Assembly (NCBI GenBank): GCA_030151635.1
Contig: JASLDF010000088.1
Location: 1-64,000, forward strand
Source: Bacteroides sp.
Lineage (GTDB): Bacteria > Bacteroidota > Bacteroidia > Bacteroidales > Bacteroidaceae
DNA length: 64,000 nucleotides
Direction of reading: 5' to 3'
Shown here: in pieces, positions 17,455 through 25,594 of the stretch
Layout: each line of letters opens with the position of its first letter
How positions within the stretch are numbered: the first letter of the stretch is position 1
Translations under genes and position numbers: made by a program
The notes under the pieces: model-generated
Databases searched by the model: none
The model's input: the letters and a program-made list of their open reading frames with translations, nothing else
Told to the model about the DNA's origin: nothing

Positions 17455-18675
17455 ATGAGTTATTTCAGCTGTACGTTAGATTGTGGCCTGCGAATTATCC
17501 ATGAACAGACAAATTCACCAGTAACTTACTGTGGATTTGCAATTAATACTGGTACTAGAGATGAAGCTAGCACAGAGTCGGGGATGGCTCATTTGGTTGA
17601 GCATCTCATTTTTAAGGGTACAACTCATCGTAAGGCTTGGCACATTTTAAATAGAATGGAGAATGTAGGTGGAGACTTGAATGCTTATACTACTAAGGAG
17701 GAAACTGTAGTCTATTCGGCATTTATGAATGAATACTTCTCTCGAGCAGTAGAACTTTTAGTTGATATTGTTTATAATTCAACCTTTCCACAAGAAGAAT
17801 TAGAGAAGGAGATTGAAGTGGTTATTGATGAGATTGCTTCTTATAAAGACTCTCCTTCAGAATTAATATACGATGATTTTGAAGCCTTAGTTTTTGACAA
17901 GCATGCCTTGGGTAGAGATATTTTGGGTGATCCTGAAAAGCTAAGGCAATATACATCTGAAGATGTTGCTCGCTTCGTTTCAAGATATTATAAGCCTAGT
18001 AATATGGTTTTCTTTGTTCGTGGAAAGTTGACCTCTAACCGAGTTTTATCAACGCTAGAAAAATTTATGGCACCTATCCCTAGTGGTGAAGTTACTATTC
18101 AAAGAGCACCAGCATTGTACCTTCCACCTAAACATATTGTTGTTGAGAAAGATACACATCAAACTCATGTTATGTTGGGTGGGAGAGCATTTGGGTATTT
18201 TGATAGAAAGCGAGATATTCTTTTCTTATTGAATAATATATTGGGAGGTCCAGGTATGAACAGTCGTCTTAATATCTCTTTGAGAGAGAAAAGGGGGTTG
18301 GTATATGGTGTAGATTCTAGTGTAACTTCCTATACTGATGCTGGTATCTTTACGATTTATTACGGTGTAGATTCCGATGATTTAGATAAGAGTTTAAGCT
18401 TAGTACATAAAGAGTTATCTAGATTAAGAGAGGAACGTTTGACTCCTTTAAAATTAGGTACAGTAAAGAAGCAGCTGATTGGTCAAATGGGGGTTTCTTC
18501 TGATAATAGTGAGAGCTTATCTTTAGGTATTGCACGAACATTCCTACATCAGAACAGATGCGATTCCTTTGAAGAGATAGCCAAACGTTTCATGTCTATC
18601 TCTTCTACAGAGTTACTAGAAGTTGCTAATGAAGTGTTTGATGAGCAAAAACTATTCTCTTTAATTTACAAATAA
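17455..18675 (+). CDS. M16-family zinc metallopeptidase (processing peptidase-like)
   Basis: Insulinase-superfamily peptidase of 406 aa. The inverted zinc motif HLVEH is at residues 46-50, and the distal Glu is in the EKEIEVVIDEIASYKD segment about 75 residues later. The second M16 half (about 185-400) is present with GGPGMNSRLNISLREKRGLVYGV. There is no signal peptide, so it is probably cytoplasmic. The likely role is oligopeptide or processed-peptide degradation. Its last 10 bases overlap the end of the convergent WbqC gene. Confidence 0.92.
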   Translation: MSYFSCTLDCGLRIIHEQTNSPVTYCGFAINTGTRDEASTESGMAHLVEHLIFKGTTHRKAWHILNRMENVGGDLNAYTTKEETVVYSAFMNEYFSRAVELLVDIVYNSTFPQEELEKEIEVVIDEIASYKDSPSELIYDDFEALVFDKHALGRDILGDPEKLRQYTSEDVARFVSRYYKPSNMVFFVRGKLTSNRVLSTLEKFMAPIPSGEVTIQRAPALYLPPKHIVVEKDTHQTHVMLGGRAFGYFDRKRDILFLLNNILGGPGMNSRLNISLREKRGLVYGVDSSVTSYTDAGIFTIYYGVDSDDLDKSLSLVHKELSRLREERLTPLKLGTVKKQLIGQMGVSSDNSESLSLGIARTFLHQNRCDSFEEIAKRFMSISSTELLEVANEVFDEQKLFSLIYK

Positions 18676-19310
18676 GATTTATCCAGAAAGAAAATACTTT
18701 CAGGTCCCATATTGAACATCAAATCTAAGATACTAAGGTTAGGAGCGAATTGATGTTTCTGCTCAAATACTTGATAGTACCGTTTAGATAGTAATCCTTG
18801 CTCTTCTGCTGTAAGTTCTTTTTTGGGGTGAATTGCCTCACGCAAATCAATTTCATTTTCTAAAAATTCTGTCTTGTATTCACTACTTAGGCGGACATTG
18901 GGTTTAATATTTATTAGTTCGCAAACCGTTTCTTGTAGCCCCATATTGAAGTCTAAAAGATATTTAGGCGTGTGGGTATAGAACTTGATAAACTCTTCTT
19001 CAAAGTAGTCGTAGTAGGGTGAGTTCTTGTAGGAAGATTTTATTGCCTGCCAGTGCAAGTGTTGCCAATTGTCGTGGTCTGAAATAAGAATGTCTTTCAT
19101 ACATTGTTTGTCACGACTGGGTTTTACAATGGGTACAATTAAACTTTGAATACCTTCAGGACCAATGATATTGCATCGGTTACGATATGTTTGTTTGATG
19201 TAGTGATCGTATTGCTCAATAACTACCTGTTTGTGCCCGATAAGATTTTGATAATACTGAATAGGACCTAAATAAGCGGTCGAAAGAAATGCTGTATGAT
19301 TTGAATTCAT
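18666..19310 (-). CDS. WbqC family protein
   Basis: Protein of 214 aa with the family opening (FLSTAYLGPIQYYQNLI) and the central TYRNRCNIIGPEGIQSLIVP. WbqC-like proteins are linked to O-antigen or amino-sugar biosynthesis, but their reaction is not firmly established. It is the last gene of the minus-strand unit dapB-lepB-lepB2-wbqC, an order I recognise from Bacteroidales. It overlaps the M16 gene tail to tail by 10 bases. Confidence 0.85.
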   Translation of the reverse strand: MNSNHTAFLSTAYLGPIQYYQNLIGHKQVVIEQYDHYIKQTYRNRCNIIGPEGIQSLIVPIVKPSRDKQCMKDILISDHDNWQHLHWQAIKSSYKNSPYYDYFEEEFIKFYTHTPKYLLDFNMGLQETVCELINIKPNVRLSSEYKTEFLENEIDLREAIHPKKELTAEEQGLLSKRYYQVFEQKHQFAPNLSILDLMFNMGPESIFFLDKSYL

Positions 19311-19325
19311 GTTATTATTTGTTGC

Positions 19326-20240
19326 TCAACGTATTTTTTTGAATAGACGGTCCGATTTATAGCCTTTATAAAATGGTGTTCCGGTGTCTTTGGAGTAGAC
19401 TATTAAACTTGCTTTTCCTATGAGGTTATTTTCGGGTACCAGTCCATACCGACTTGAATCAGCCATTAAATTTGAATCGTATACGGTTATCCAATAGTAG
19501 TTTTGCTTAAATTGATAACTAGTAATGGGTTTACCATTAATTCTAATTTGTCCTTCTTTAAACTCTAAATTAGATTCGTTCTCGTGTAGCAGGATAGCAT
19601 TGTATACTAAAGAAATATTCCATGGAGTAATGGTAGTTATTTCATTTTTACTAGGAATTACAATGGTACTCTTTTGAGTAGCGTCTTCTTGATCAGCCAT
19701 CTTTAGCATTAACTCGGAGTCTATATCGCTAATAAGGTATGCCTCGTAGTTATTGTAGGTTCGGAAAATATGGGTAGAGTCTTCTTTAATTGTTGTTCCT
19801 TGTATATTGAAAATGACAGAAATAGAGTCTATCTCATCTACATTAGATTTAGCTATCAAATACAATGACTTTGTTTCAGGATTTTTAATTTGAAGGTTGT
19901 GGATGGTAAAAGCATCGTTTAATACCAGTGAATCTCCAGGCAATGCAGTTACTTCACCAACATAAGTTTCTGTAGATAGAAGTTTGGTTGGTGTGGCTAG
20001 AGGGTTTTCAAAGAAAACAATATCTCTTTTATTGGGAATATTAGCGAAAATCTTGCCTCTGACTAATGGAATATTCCATCCGTAACTAGATTTAGAGACC
20101 AATACTCTATCTCCTTTAATTAAGGCATTTGCCATACCATTTGAGGGAATCAAAAAAATGGAACAAATAAAGTATCGAAGTATTGCTATAACTAACAATA
20201 CCCCAATAATTATAAGGCTCCATTTTTTAATTCTCTTCAT
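19326..20240 (-). CDS. signal peptidase I paralogue lacking the Ser/Lys dyad
   Basis: S26-family protein of 304 aa with one N-terminal membrane anchor (residues about 8-30). It aligns with its neighbour through IPSNGMANALIKGDRVLVSK and LPGDSL. The catalytic serine position (PSxSM) is Gly35, and the general-base lysine position (YVKRxxGxPGD) is Gly95 in YVGEVTALPGD. The GDNRDNSxDSR region is degenerate (YDSNLMADSSRYGLVP). It therefore cannot use the LepB mechanism, although the fold seems conserved. It may act as a partner of the active enzyme, 11 bases upstream in the same operon, or bind signal peptides. Confidence 0.85.
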   Translation of the reverse strand: MKRIKKWSLIIIGVLLVIAILRYFICSIFLIPSNGMANALIKGDRVLVSKSSYGWNIPLVRGKIFANIPNKRDIVFFENPLATPTKLLSTETYVGEVTALPGDSLVLNDAFTIHNLQIKNPETKSLYLIAKSNVDEIDSISVIFNIQGTTIKEDSTHIFRTYNNYEAYLISDIDSELMLKMADQEDATQKSTIVIPSKNEITTITPWNISLVYNAILLHENESNLEFKEGQIRINGKPITSYQFKQNYYWITVYDSNLMADSSRYGLVPENNLIGKASLIVYSKDTGTPFYKGYKSDRLFKKIR

Positions 20241-20251
20241 ATTTTATAGAG

Positions 20252-21892
20252 TTATCTCACCCATTTAAAGAAACGGTTCCAGCGAATCTTACCACCAAAC
20301 CAATCGTTGTCATTCTCTAAAGATAGCCAAACAAATAGAGGTTTACCAACAATATGGTCCATAGGAACAAATCCCCAATATCTTGAGTCTAAGGAATTGT
20401 CACGGTTATCTCCCATCATCCAGTAGTAATCCATTTTGAATGTATAACTTGAGGTTTGTTTGTCGTTAATGTAGATTAGTCCCTCTTTAATCTCCAATTT
20501 ATTACCTTCATAGGCACGTATACATCTTTCGTAAATTGCATAGTTATCTAGAGTCAATTCTATAGATGCTCCTTGCTTTGGTATCCAAATAGGGCCGTAG
20601 TTATTTTTATCCCAGTGGGTATTTCCATTAAGTGGATAAATCAATAGAGAGCTATAGTCAGAATCGGTTGTTAAATGTACGTCAGGTTCTTGCTCGATAT
20701 GGTTAATTAGTGCTTTATTAGCGATTAATTTTTGAGCCATGTCTTTGGTTAGAGGCATTTGATAAACAAACTTTCCTTTACCCGTGAAGCCTTCATCATC
20801 AAAGCCTTTATCAGTCAAGTAGTCTGTAAGACGTTTGTTGGTTATGTACACGGCAAATTGTTGTGTGTTAGAGTACTTATCAATGATTGCTGTGAGTTCT
20901 TCATTGGTAACTCCTTGTTGAGTAAAGATATTTTTATTCCCCATCATTTTATTTTCAACAAAAACGTCTCTGCGGATAATGCTTCTGCTATCGTCTTTGC
21001 TAATGCCTAATTCCTTAAATACTTTTTCAGGAATGGCAGGACCTGTTGTTTGTACAAAATAATTAAACTGTACATCAGGAGCATCAGGATTTAAGGTGCC
21101 ATTAATATAAACTTTACTATCGACAATTTGCAGTGTATCTCCAGGAATACCTAGGCATCTTTTCACGTAGTTATCTCTTCTGTCTACGGGTCTAGTAATG
21201 ATGTTACCGTAATATTGTGGTAGAGATTCTAATGTTTTTTTACCACTATTGTATATTTTACCAAAGTATTTCAATTGATTAAGCTTACTCATTTCATCGA
21301 CGTTTGGAATGTCTTTATTGACATTAAAACCGATTTCATAAACAAGCTTGTAGAAGTCCATATTAGAGGCTAGGTCGGCTACTGTGTCTCCAGAAGGGTA
21401 GTTGAAAACTACAATGTCATTTCGTTCCACTGACCCAAATCCATTAATTCGTTTATAGTCCCAATGAGGAGTATCTAAATACGATTTTGTTTGAGGGTCG
21501 AAGATTGTATTGTGTGCAAATGGCACAGCGAGGGGGGTGTTTGGAATTCTAGGTCCAAAACTCAACTTGCTTACATACAAATGATCACCTACCAATAACG
21601 ACTTCTCAAGAGAAGATGTTGGTATTTGGTAATTCTGGAAGATGAAGATATTAACCAATGTTACTGCAATTAATGCAAAAACAATGGCGTCTAACCAGCT
21701 AAACAAAGTGCGTACCAATGAGGGTTTCATCTTCTTCCAAAATCCCCAAGGAATTTTCTTGGTGAAGTAGATATCGAAAATGACTGGAACTACAATTAGT
21801 CCTAACCAGCTTTTTGCCCAAATCAGGAATAGTAAGTAAAGGCCAATGATTATCGATCCTTTGATAATTTGTTTTTTAGTAAGGTTCATCAT
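20252..21892 (-). CDS. lepB: signal peptidase I
   Basis: Membrane-anchored endopeptidase that removes Sec/Tat signal peptides. It has two hydrophobic N-terminal segments (about 11-42) and a third at 65-86, then QIPTSSLEKSLLVGDHLYVSK with nucleophile Ser94, RDNYVKRCLGIPGD with Lys244, and MMGDNRDNSLDSRYWGFVP. At 546 aa it is far longer than the E. coli enzyme (324 aa). There are large insertions between boxes B and D and before box E, typical of Bacteroidota. It lies between dapB and the inactive paralogue. Confidence 0.94.
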   Translation of the reverse strand: MMNLTKKQIIKGSIIIGLYLLFLIWAKSWLGLIVVPVIFDIYFTKKIPWGFWKKMKPSLVRTLFSWLDAIVFALIAVTLVNIFIFQNYQIPTSSLEKSLLVGDHLYVSKLSFGPRIPNTPLAVPFAHNTIFDPQTKSYLDTPHWDYKRINGFGSVERNDIVVFNYPSGDTVADLASNMDFYKLVYEIGFNVNKDIPNVDEMSKLNQLKYFGKIYNSGKKTLESLPQYYGNIITRPVDRRDNYVKRCLGIPGDTLQIVDSKVYINGTLNPDAPDVQFNYFVQTTGPAIPEKVFKELGISKDDSRSIIRRDVFVENKMMGNKNIFTQQGVTNEELTAIIDKYSNTQQFAVYITNKRLTDYLTDKGFDDEGFTGKGKFVYQMPLTKDMAQKLIANKALINHIEQEPDVHLTTDSDYSSLLIYPLNGNTHWDKNNYGPIWIPKQGASIELTLDNYAIYERCIRAYEGNKLEIKEGLIYINDKQTSSYTFKMDYYWMMGDNRDNSLDSRYWGFVPMDHIVGKPLFVWLSLENDNDWFGGKIRWNRFFKWVR

Positions 21893-21900
21893 TTTTGTTC

Positions 21901-22626
21901 TTATTTTAGGAATGTGAATAAATCGGACATTCCTAAGAAACCATTATTCTTGTGTGTAAACTCCGCTGCTATAACCGCACCAAGTGCAAATCCAGATCTG
22001 TTTTTAGCATCGTGTGTAATGGTTATAGAATCGGCTTCCGATGTGTATTTTATTGCGTGAATACCTGGCACCTCGCCTTCACGAATTGAGTGAATATACA
22101 AGTCGTGTTCATCTTGGCTAGGAGAGTTAACCCATTCGCCTTTTCGTTTCATATTGGCAAGTATACCTTCGGCTAGTGTAATTGCTGTACCACTCGGGGC
22201 GTCTAGTTTGTGAATGTGATGTGTTTCACTCATTTCAACATCGTATGCAGGGAAATCATTCATGATTTTTGCTAAATACTTGTTGACAGCCGAGAAAATT
22301 GCTACGCCAAGGCTAAAGTTCGAAGACCAGAATAGAGTTTTATCACCTTCTTTACACAGGTTCTTAATCTCTTCTCCGTGCTGGTCCATCCAACCCGTAC
22401 TTCCCGAAACTATTTTAACGTTAGCGTTAAATGTTTTAATGTAATTGTTGTATGCTGCTTCAGGATTAGTGAATTCAATTGCTACATCAGCAGATTTGAA
22501 TGCTTCTGAATTAAAGTCTTCTTGATTATTGTGGTCGATGATAGAAACGATTTCATGTCCTCTTTGTAGGGCAATCTTTTCAACTTCTTTTCCCATCTTT
22601 CCGTATCCTATTAATGCTACTTTCAT
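21901..22626 (-). CDS. dapB: 4-hydroxy-tetrahydrodipicolinate reductase
   Basis: Second committed step of lysine and meso-diaminopimelate synthesis, using NAD(P)H. Motifs: ALIGYGKMGKEV at the N-terminus (nucleotide binding), EMSETHHIHKLDAPSGTA near residue 132 (active-site HHxxKxDxPSGTA) and GEVPGIHAI near residue 178. The 241-aa length is usual. It is the first gene of the dapB-lepB-lepB2-wbqC unit with a promoter at 22672-22679, so peptidoglycan precursor and signal peptidase production are linked. Confidence 0.96.
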   Translation of the reverse strand: MKVALIGYGKMGKEVEKIALQRGHEIVSIIDHNNQEDFNSEAFKSADVAIEFTNPEAAYNNYIKTFNANVKIVSGSTGWMDQHGEEIKNLCKEGDKTLFWSSNFSLGVAIFSAVNKYLAKIMNDFPAYDVEMSETHHIHKLDAPSGTAITLAEGILANMKRKGEWVNSPSQDEHDLYIHSIREGEVPGIHAIKYTSEADSITITHDAKNRSGFALGAVIAAEFTHKNNGFLGMSDLFTFLK

Positions 22627-22671
22627 GTTTTACAGTTAGTTTATTCTTAAATGTGATTTTATAGAACCTTA

Positions 22672-22679
22672 CAAAGATA
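22672..22679 (-). promoter_or_regulatory. -7 element for dapB
   Basis: CAAAGATA reads TATCTTTG on the minus strand, an exact TAnnTTTG match 46 bases upstream of dapB. It is divergent from 22691-22698. Confidence 0.6.
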
Positions 22680-22690
22680 ATATTTTTGAT

Positions 22691-22698
22691 TATATTTG
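22691..22698 (+). promoter_or_regulatory. -7 element for the DUF2851 gene
   Basis: TATATTTG matches TAnnTTTG, 27 bases before the ATG at 22725. An overlapping alternative TATTTTTG lies at 22681-22688. Confidence 0.55.
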
Positions 22699-22724
22699 AT
22701 ACTCATTGCTTAACCTAGTTACTT

Positions 22725-23996
22725 ATGGAAGAACTATTACATTACATTTGGAAATACAGATTGTTTCCTATGACTTCACTAAAATCCGATAAAGAAGAAT
22801 TAATCGAGGTGATAGATACAGGATTACTAAATCGAGACGCTGGTCCCGATTTTTTTAATGCGAAAATTAAAATAGGCGACACCGTTTGGGTGGGTAACGT
22901 AGAGATTCATCTTCAATCCTCAGATTGGTATAGGCACCATCATGATATTGATAAAAGTTATGATTCTACAATTTTGCATGTCGTAGGAGAAATTGACAAG
23001 TCTGTTCAGCGTACTAATGGAGAGACTATACCGCAGCTCGTCTTGCCTGTATCTCCTGAAATAGTAAAACGATATGGTGAATTGAAACGAGCTGAGTATC
23101 AACCTCAATGTTTTTCTATCATTTCTACTTTGAATAAAATGGAGATAAGCTCATGGCTTTCGACACTTCAAGTAGAGCGTTTAGAATTAAAATACAATCG
23201 CATCATTGAACTATTTGATGGTAGGGAGTATATGTGGAAAGATATATTCTTTATTACATTGGCGCGAAACTTCGGATTTGGATTAAATGGAGATACTTTT
23301 GAGCGTTGGGCCAAACGGTTGCCTTTTAGAGCTTTAGATAAACACCGTGATAATTTATTTCAACTTGAGTCTCTGTTCTTTGGTCTGAGTGGCCTATTAG
23401 TTTATAATGAACAAGATAAATATGCCAATGCTTTAATTACAGAGTTTGAATATTTAAAAGCCAAATTTCAACTGAATTGTCTAGACTTACCTTGGAAGCT
23501 CTCTAAAGTTCGTCCTAGTAGTTTCCCTCATGCCAGAATTGCACAGTTAGCAGATTTCTATCATCGACAAGCTAACTTTGTTGATTGTCTTACCCAAGTT
23601 TCTACTATTAATGAGATTTATGCTTTACTTGATTTTAAAACAAGTGAGTATTGGAACACGAACTTTACTTTTGGTAAAGAATCAAAAGTGGGGAGCTCTT
23701 CGAAGGAAATGACAAAAAAGACCAAGGATTTGATTATTATTAATACGGTAGTTCCCTTTCTTTATGCGTATGCTAAGCATCAAGGCGATGAGCTTTTAAT
23801 GGAACGTGTATTTAGCTTATTGGCAATGTTAAAACCAGAGAATAATTACATTACAAGATTATGGGATAAAGCTGGTGTTGTAGTAAATAATGCTGCTGAT
23901 AGTCAGGCCTTGATTCAATTACAAAAGGAGTATTGCGATAAACGAAAGTGTATTTACTGCCGATTTGGTTATCGGTATATGAAAGTAAATAATTAA
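22725..23996 (+). CDS. DUF2851 family protein
   Basis: Protein of 423 aa of a family I know mainly from Bacteroidota. The N-terminal third has GLLNRDAGPDFFNAKIKIGD and WVGNVEIHLQSSDWYRHHHD, which resembles a nuclease-like or sugar-binding core, but no function has been shown to my knowledge. The C-terminus carries a cysteine pair (CDKRKCIYCRFGY) that could bind metal. It is soluble with no signal peptide. Its stop overlaps the stop of convergent queG by 4 bases. Confidence 0.8.
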   Translation: MEELLHYIWKYRLFPMTSLKSDKEELIEVIDTGLLNRDAGPDFFNAKIKIGDTVWVGNVEIHLQSSDWYRHHHDIDKSYDSTILHVVGEIDKSVQRTNGETIPQLVLPVSPEIVKRYGELKRAEYQPQCFSIISTLNKMEISSWLSTLQVERLELKYNRIIELFDGREYMWKDIFFITLARNFGFGLNGDTFERWAKRLPFRALDKHRDNLFQLESLFFGLSGLLVYNEQDKYANALITEFEYLKAKFQLNCLDLPWKLSKVRPSSFPHARIAQLADFYHRQANFVDCLTQVSTINEIYALLDFKTSEYWNTNFTFGKESKVGSSSKEMTKKTKDLIIINTVVPFLYAYAKHQGDELLMERVFSLLAMLKPENNYITRLWDKAGVVVNNAADSQALIQLQKEYCDKRKCIYCRFGYRYMKVNN

Positions 23997-24943
23997 TCGT
24001 TTTTGGAGGCAGCCTGGACATTGCGAATGATGCCTGTTATTTTAGCTCTCTTTGCAGCAGATTTTTGGAAGATTCGTTGATACTTTTCGGTAGTCAACTC
24101 TTTCCAATCTTCCTTTCTCATTCCAAATAGTTCTTCCTTCATTGTAAATTCCTCTACTGATGTGGGTTGAGCAAATTTTGTCCAGGGGCAGGCCTTTAGG
24201 CATTCATCGCAACCATATATTTTGTCCCCTAAGTTTGGAATAAATTCTGTAGGAATATCTCCTCTATTCTCTATGGTTAGATATGATATACAGCGGTTGG
24301 CATCTAGTGTCTTGGGTGCTATAAGAGCTTTGGTTGGGCATGCTTGTAGACATCGAGTACATGAGCCACAGCGTGAACGTTGAGGTGCGTCATAATCTAA
24401 TTCTAGATCAATAATTAACTCTCCTAAGAAGAATGTGCTACCAGCTTTGGGGATAATTAATTGAGTGTTTTTACCAATCCAACCTAATCCAGCTTTCCAT
24501 GCCCAATAACGTTCAAGAACGGGGGCTGTATCACAGAAGTAGCGTCCTTCAGTAGTTGTTATTTTATTAATTTCTCTATAAAATAACTCGAGTTTAGCTT
24601 TTAGAACTTCATGATAATCTTGACCGTATGCATACCATGCAATTTGGTATTTATCATTTGGTAGTTGATTTTTGGGGAAATAGTTGAGTGCTACAGATAT
24701 GACGCTTCTAGAGTTGGGGACTAATAATTGAGTGTCAAATCGTTTTTCTCTATAATTTTCAAGATACGCCATATCTGCATTGTGATTATTATTAATCCAA
24801 TGCGTGAAGAACTCTTGATCACTTGAATCTATTTTGCCTGATGGAGCAATTCCACAAGCACTAAAACCAAGTTGAAAAGCAATTTCTTTGATTTTTAGAG
24901 TTAGTTCAGTCTTAGAGTAGCTTAAACTCATATCCTTCCTCAA
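23993..24943 (-). CDS. queG: epoxyqueuosine reductase
   Basis: Cobalamin and 4Fe-4S enzyme that performs the last step of queuosine synthesis on tRNA. The cluster motifs are CGSCTRCLQACPTKAL (residues about 192-207) and CDECLKACPWTKFA (about 245-258). The catalytic region reads CDTAPVLERYWAWKAGLGWIGKN. The 316-aa length is normal for a form without the C-terminal HEAT repeats. The start at 24943 overlaps the deacetylase gene by 32 bases, and the internal ATG at 24931 is also possible. Confidence 0.94.
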   Translation of the reverse strand: MRKDMSLSYSKTELTLKIKEIAFQLGFSACGIAPSGKIDSSDQEFFTHWINNNHNADMAYLENYREKRFDTQLLVPNSRSVISVALNYFPKNQLPNDKYQIAWYAYGQDYHEVLKAKLELFYREINKITTTEGRYFCDTAPVLERYWAWKAGLGWIGKNTQLIIPKAGSTFFLGELIIDLELDYDAPQRSRCGSCTRCLQACPTKALIAPKTLDANRCISYLTIENRGDIPTEFIPNLGDKIYGCDECLKACPWTKFAQPTSVEEFTMKEELFGMRKEDWKELTTEKYQRIFQKSAAKRAKITGIIRNVQAASKND

Positions 24944-25529
24944 TTAAAAACTCAATAGCTTTGGGTAAAGCATATTGTAAGTTGCCGTTGTTCCAGGATT
25001 TTAGCGAGTCGTGAAAAGTAATTATAGAACCGTTACGAGTGAATCGCATCACGTTAGCCAACACCTGTGGTCCACTAAGTTTTTTACTATAATCGCGAGT
25101 TACTACATCCCACATAATAATTTTAAATCTCTTTTTAAGAAGTAGGTACTGCATTACTCGCATGTGTCCGTGCGGTGGACGAAATAAATCAGTTTCACCG
25201 ATTAATTCTTGTGCCTTTTTCGTGTTGTCTAAGTATGACTTTGCTAGGTGTTCAAATCCTCGAATGTGATTAAATGTGTGGTTACCAATCTTATGTCCTC
25301 TCTCTACTACCATTTTGAAGATATCTGGGTGTTTCCGAATGTTGTCTCCAACCATAAAGAAAGTAGCCTTTACTTTGTACTTGTCTAATAGATCTAGCAC
25401 CCAAGGAGTAACTTCAGGAATAGGTCCATCATCAAAAGTCAGATAAATGGAGTGCTCTTTAGGGTTCATTCTAAAAATAGCACTAGGGTAAAGAGCCCTG
25501 AAAAATTTAGGTGGTTGTTCTATTAACAT
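24912..25529 (-). CDS. polysaccharide deacetylase (NodB domain)
   Basis: Carbohydrate esterase 4 domain of 205 aa. Motif 1 is TFDDGPIPEV (catalytic Asp and metal Asp), motif 2 HTFNHIRGF (metal histidines) and motif 3 RPPHGHMR. The substrate could be peptidoglycan or another N-acetylated glycan. There is no signal peptide or membrane anchor, so export is not evident. It is translationally coupled to queG by a 32-base overlap. Confidence 0.88.
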   Translation of the reverse strand: MLIEQPPKFFRALYPSAIFRMNPKEHSIYLTFDDGPIPEVTPWVLDLLDKYKVKATFFMVGDNIRKHPDIFKMVVERGHKIGNHTFNHIRGFEHLAKSYLDNTKKAQELIGETDLFRPPHGHMRVMQYLLLKKRFKIIMWDVVTRDYSKKLSGPQVLANVMRFTRNGSIITFHDSLKSWNNGNLQYALPKAIEFLIEEGYEFKLL

Positions 25530-25540
25530 TCGCTATGTAA

Positions 25541-25576
25541 TAAAAACTCAAGTAGTGAATGATACACTACTTGAGT
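25541..25576 (-). terminator. terminator of the DUF2723 gene
   Basis: ACTCAAGTAGTG and CACTACTTGAGT form a perfect 12-bp stem around a 7-nt loop (25546-25576). On the minus strand it is followed by TTTTA. It separates the DUF2723 gene from the deacetylase-queG pair. Confidence 0.88.
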
Positions 25577-25594
25577 AAATTTTATGGGGCTAAA

